Shown: in pieces, positions 63,601 through 64,000 of the stretch
How positions within the stretch are numbered: the first letter of the stretch is position 1
Layout of the letters: every line of letters starts with the position of its first letter
NCBI RefSeq assembly: GCF_032118995.1
Contig: NC_092653.1
Location: 24,571,202 to 24,635,201, forward strand
Length of the DNA: 64,000 nt
Direction: 5' to 3'
Origin: Asterias amurensis
Lineage: Eukaryota > Echinodermata > Asteroidea > Forcipulatida > Asteriidae
Notes under the pieces: model-generated
Told to the model about the DNA's origin: nothing
What the model saw: the letters and a program-made list of their open reading frames with translations, nothing else
The model's database searches: none
Position numbers and translations under genes: made by a program

Positions 63601-63767
63601 TTGTGCATAAACCTACCTACCTTCAAATAGCACTGGTATGTGTTGAAGATAATGGGTCTTTCCTTGTTGAATTTCCGCATGAGTTCCACAGTAAGTCTGT
63701 TTATTGCGGGTTGGAAGTATGTTTGCTCAGCATCAATCATTAACCGTACTCCTTTATCACGAGCTCT
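60674..63767 (-). CDS. PRODH: Proline dehydrogenase, C-terminal exons (5' part outside window)
   Basis: Four minus-strand coding exons: 63621-63767, 62369-62643, 61468-61556 and 60674-60867. They join in frame to 234 residues ending at TGA; the N-terminal half lies beyond the right edge. The protein reads through the family landmarks in order: [29 protein letters not shown], a YEATGAMYH block, [29 protein letters not shown] and YLSRRALEN. The SRR arginines bind the proline carboxylate in the TIM barrel of this FAD enzyme (family knowledge). Reaction: proline to pyrroline-5-carboxylate on the mitochondrial inner membrane, feeding electrons to the respiratory chain. The C-terminal wording (ERQLLW, FHKP) is closer to PRODH than to the hydroxyproline enzyme PRODH2. 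Introns hold a tRNA-derived SINE and truncated miniature elements. Nothing in the visible exons looks damaged. Confidence 0.95.
60895..61020. mobile_element. Family A miniature element, 5' half only
   Basis: Starts after TTAA just beyond the last proline dehydrogenase exon and stops at GAAGTGACGTA. Near-identical 25-base direct repeats (AATGAGAAACACAT..CAAGG) flank the fragment at about 60871 and 61020. Confidence 0.75.
61055..61200 (+). repeat. tRNA-derived SINE in a proline dehydrogenase intron
   Basis: GGTTGGCTCAGTGGTT (box A) and AGGTTTGAGCCC (box B) at tRNA spacing, followed by an unrelated tail (GTTTTTCAGTCCTTACCTGG). Distinct from the 63809 family. Confidence 0.6.
61705..61875 (+). 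repeat. Decayed CTTTTCGATAAG-type repeat
   Basis: ACTGGGTTCTTCTTACTTGC, CCCCATCCAAAGAACTAAGC and GTGTCTTGCTTCAGTACACA match the 59190-59405 core with many changes. In a proline dehydrogenase intron. Confidence 0.55.
61883..62010. mobile_element. Truncated relative of the GGGGTGGATTTC element
   Basis: GGGGTGGATTTCACAACG and CCTAACTTAGGACTAA are shared with 57291-57464; the right end is lost. In a proline dehydrogenase intron. Confidence 0.65.
62263..62275 (+). repeat. Poly-C run (13)
   Basis: C13 followed by A8 in a proline dehydrogenase intron. Confidence 0.95.
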
Positions 63768-63808
63768 CTAAATAGAAACAATTCCAGACAAATATTAACT
63801 TATTTTTT

Positions 63809-64000
63809 TACCCATATACACCGATGTGTGTTAGCACTGTATACTCAGTACTTTCCCGAGTCCTGTGAAAAAAATATCACAGGCATGTTACTCGGGTGGG
63901 ATTCGAACCCACGACCCTTGCAATTCTAGAGCAGTGTCTCTAGCTACCGCGCAACCTCTGTAGTCTAGTTGACAAGACACTGCTCAAGAATTGCAAGGGT
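63809..64000 (-). repeat. tRNA-derived SINE-like element, best copy
   Basis: On the minus strand, GCGCGGTAGCTAGAG (box A region) is followed by GTGGGTTCGAATCCCACCCG (box B). The right edge holds an inverted repeat of the head (CCTTGCAATTCTAGAGCAGT at 63914 against 63980-63999). Runs to the window end. Confidence 0.65.

Overview
The window is eukaryotic, intron-rich, AT-rich animal DNA. Secreted and membrane proteins of ordinary animal type are encoded in short exons with GT/AG introns, and most of the rest is short transposon debris. The gene families and several interspersed repeats (trinucleotide-headed repeats, the palindrome TAGGCCTA, TTAA-flanked miniature elements) suggest an echinoderm, most likely a sea star. 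That assignment is inference; no species-specific gene was identified.

Five genes can be reconstructed exon by exon with frames that close. Two tandem Cys-loop (nicotinic acetylcholine receptor type) subunit genes lie on the minus strand (1421-7347 and 17825-22074). They share an identical six-exon layout and are separated by about 10 kb of repeats. A secreted alpha-carbonic anhydrase with a TATA promoter lies on the plus strand (42095-48779, eight exons, 295 residues). A small GPI-anchored Ly6/uPAR (quiver-like) three-finger protein lies on the minus strand (52151-53947, plus a noncoding first exon ending at 54797). The last four coding exons of a mitochondrial proline dehydrogenase gene lie on the minus strand (60674-63767, running off the right edge). 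One further exon-like stretch (34083-34317, plus) is weak and unrecognised. The genes do not form a pathway; they are ordinary neighbours.

The repeats are the more unusual content. Three families of about 350-390 bp miniature elements are all flanked by TTAA, as piggyBac-like or other TTAA-targeting transposons are, and each carries a central palindrome. One has a clean filled-site/empty-site pair inside a 2.4 kb local duplication (9050-13371). One family A element at 23888-28864 has been split by a 4,588 bp element (24042-28629) bounded by TAGCCTTGA inverted ends and a 9-bp target duplication. That element holds a 30-bp minisatellite, and the minisatellite is interrupted by a 689-bp relative (26849-27537) with matching ends and its own 9-bp duplication of a minisatellite unit. 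Other tandem arrays lie at 7697-7976 (hairpin plus T-run units), 19640-20135, 29199-29765 and 33080-33830. Several foldback or palindromic elements and long poly-G/poly-C runs are scattered through introns and intergenic DNA.
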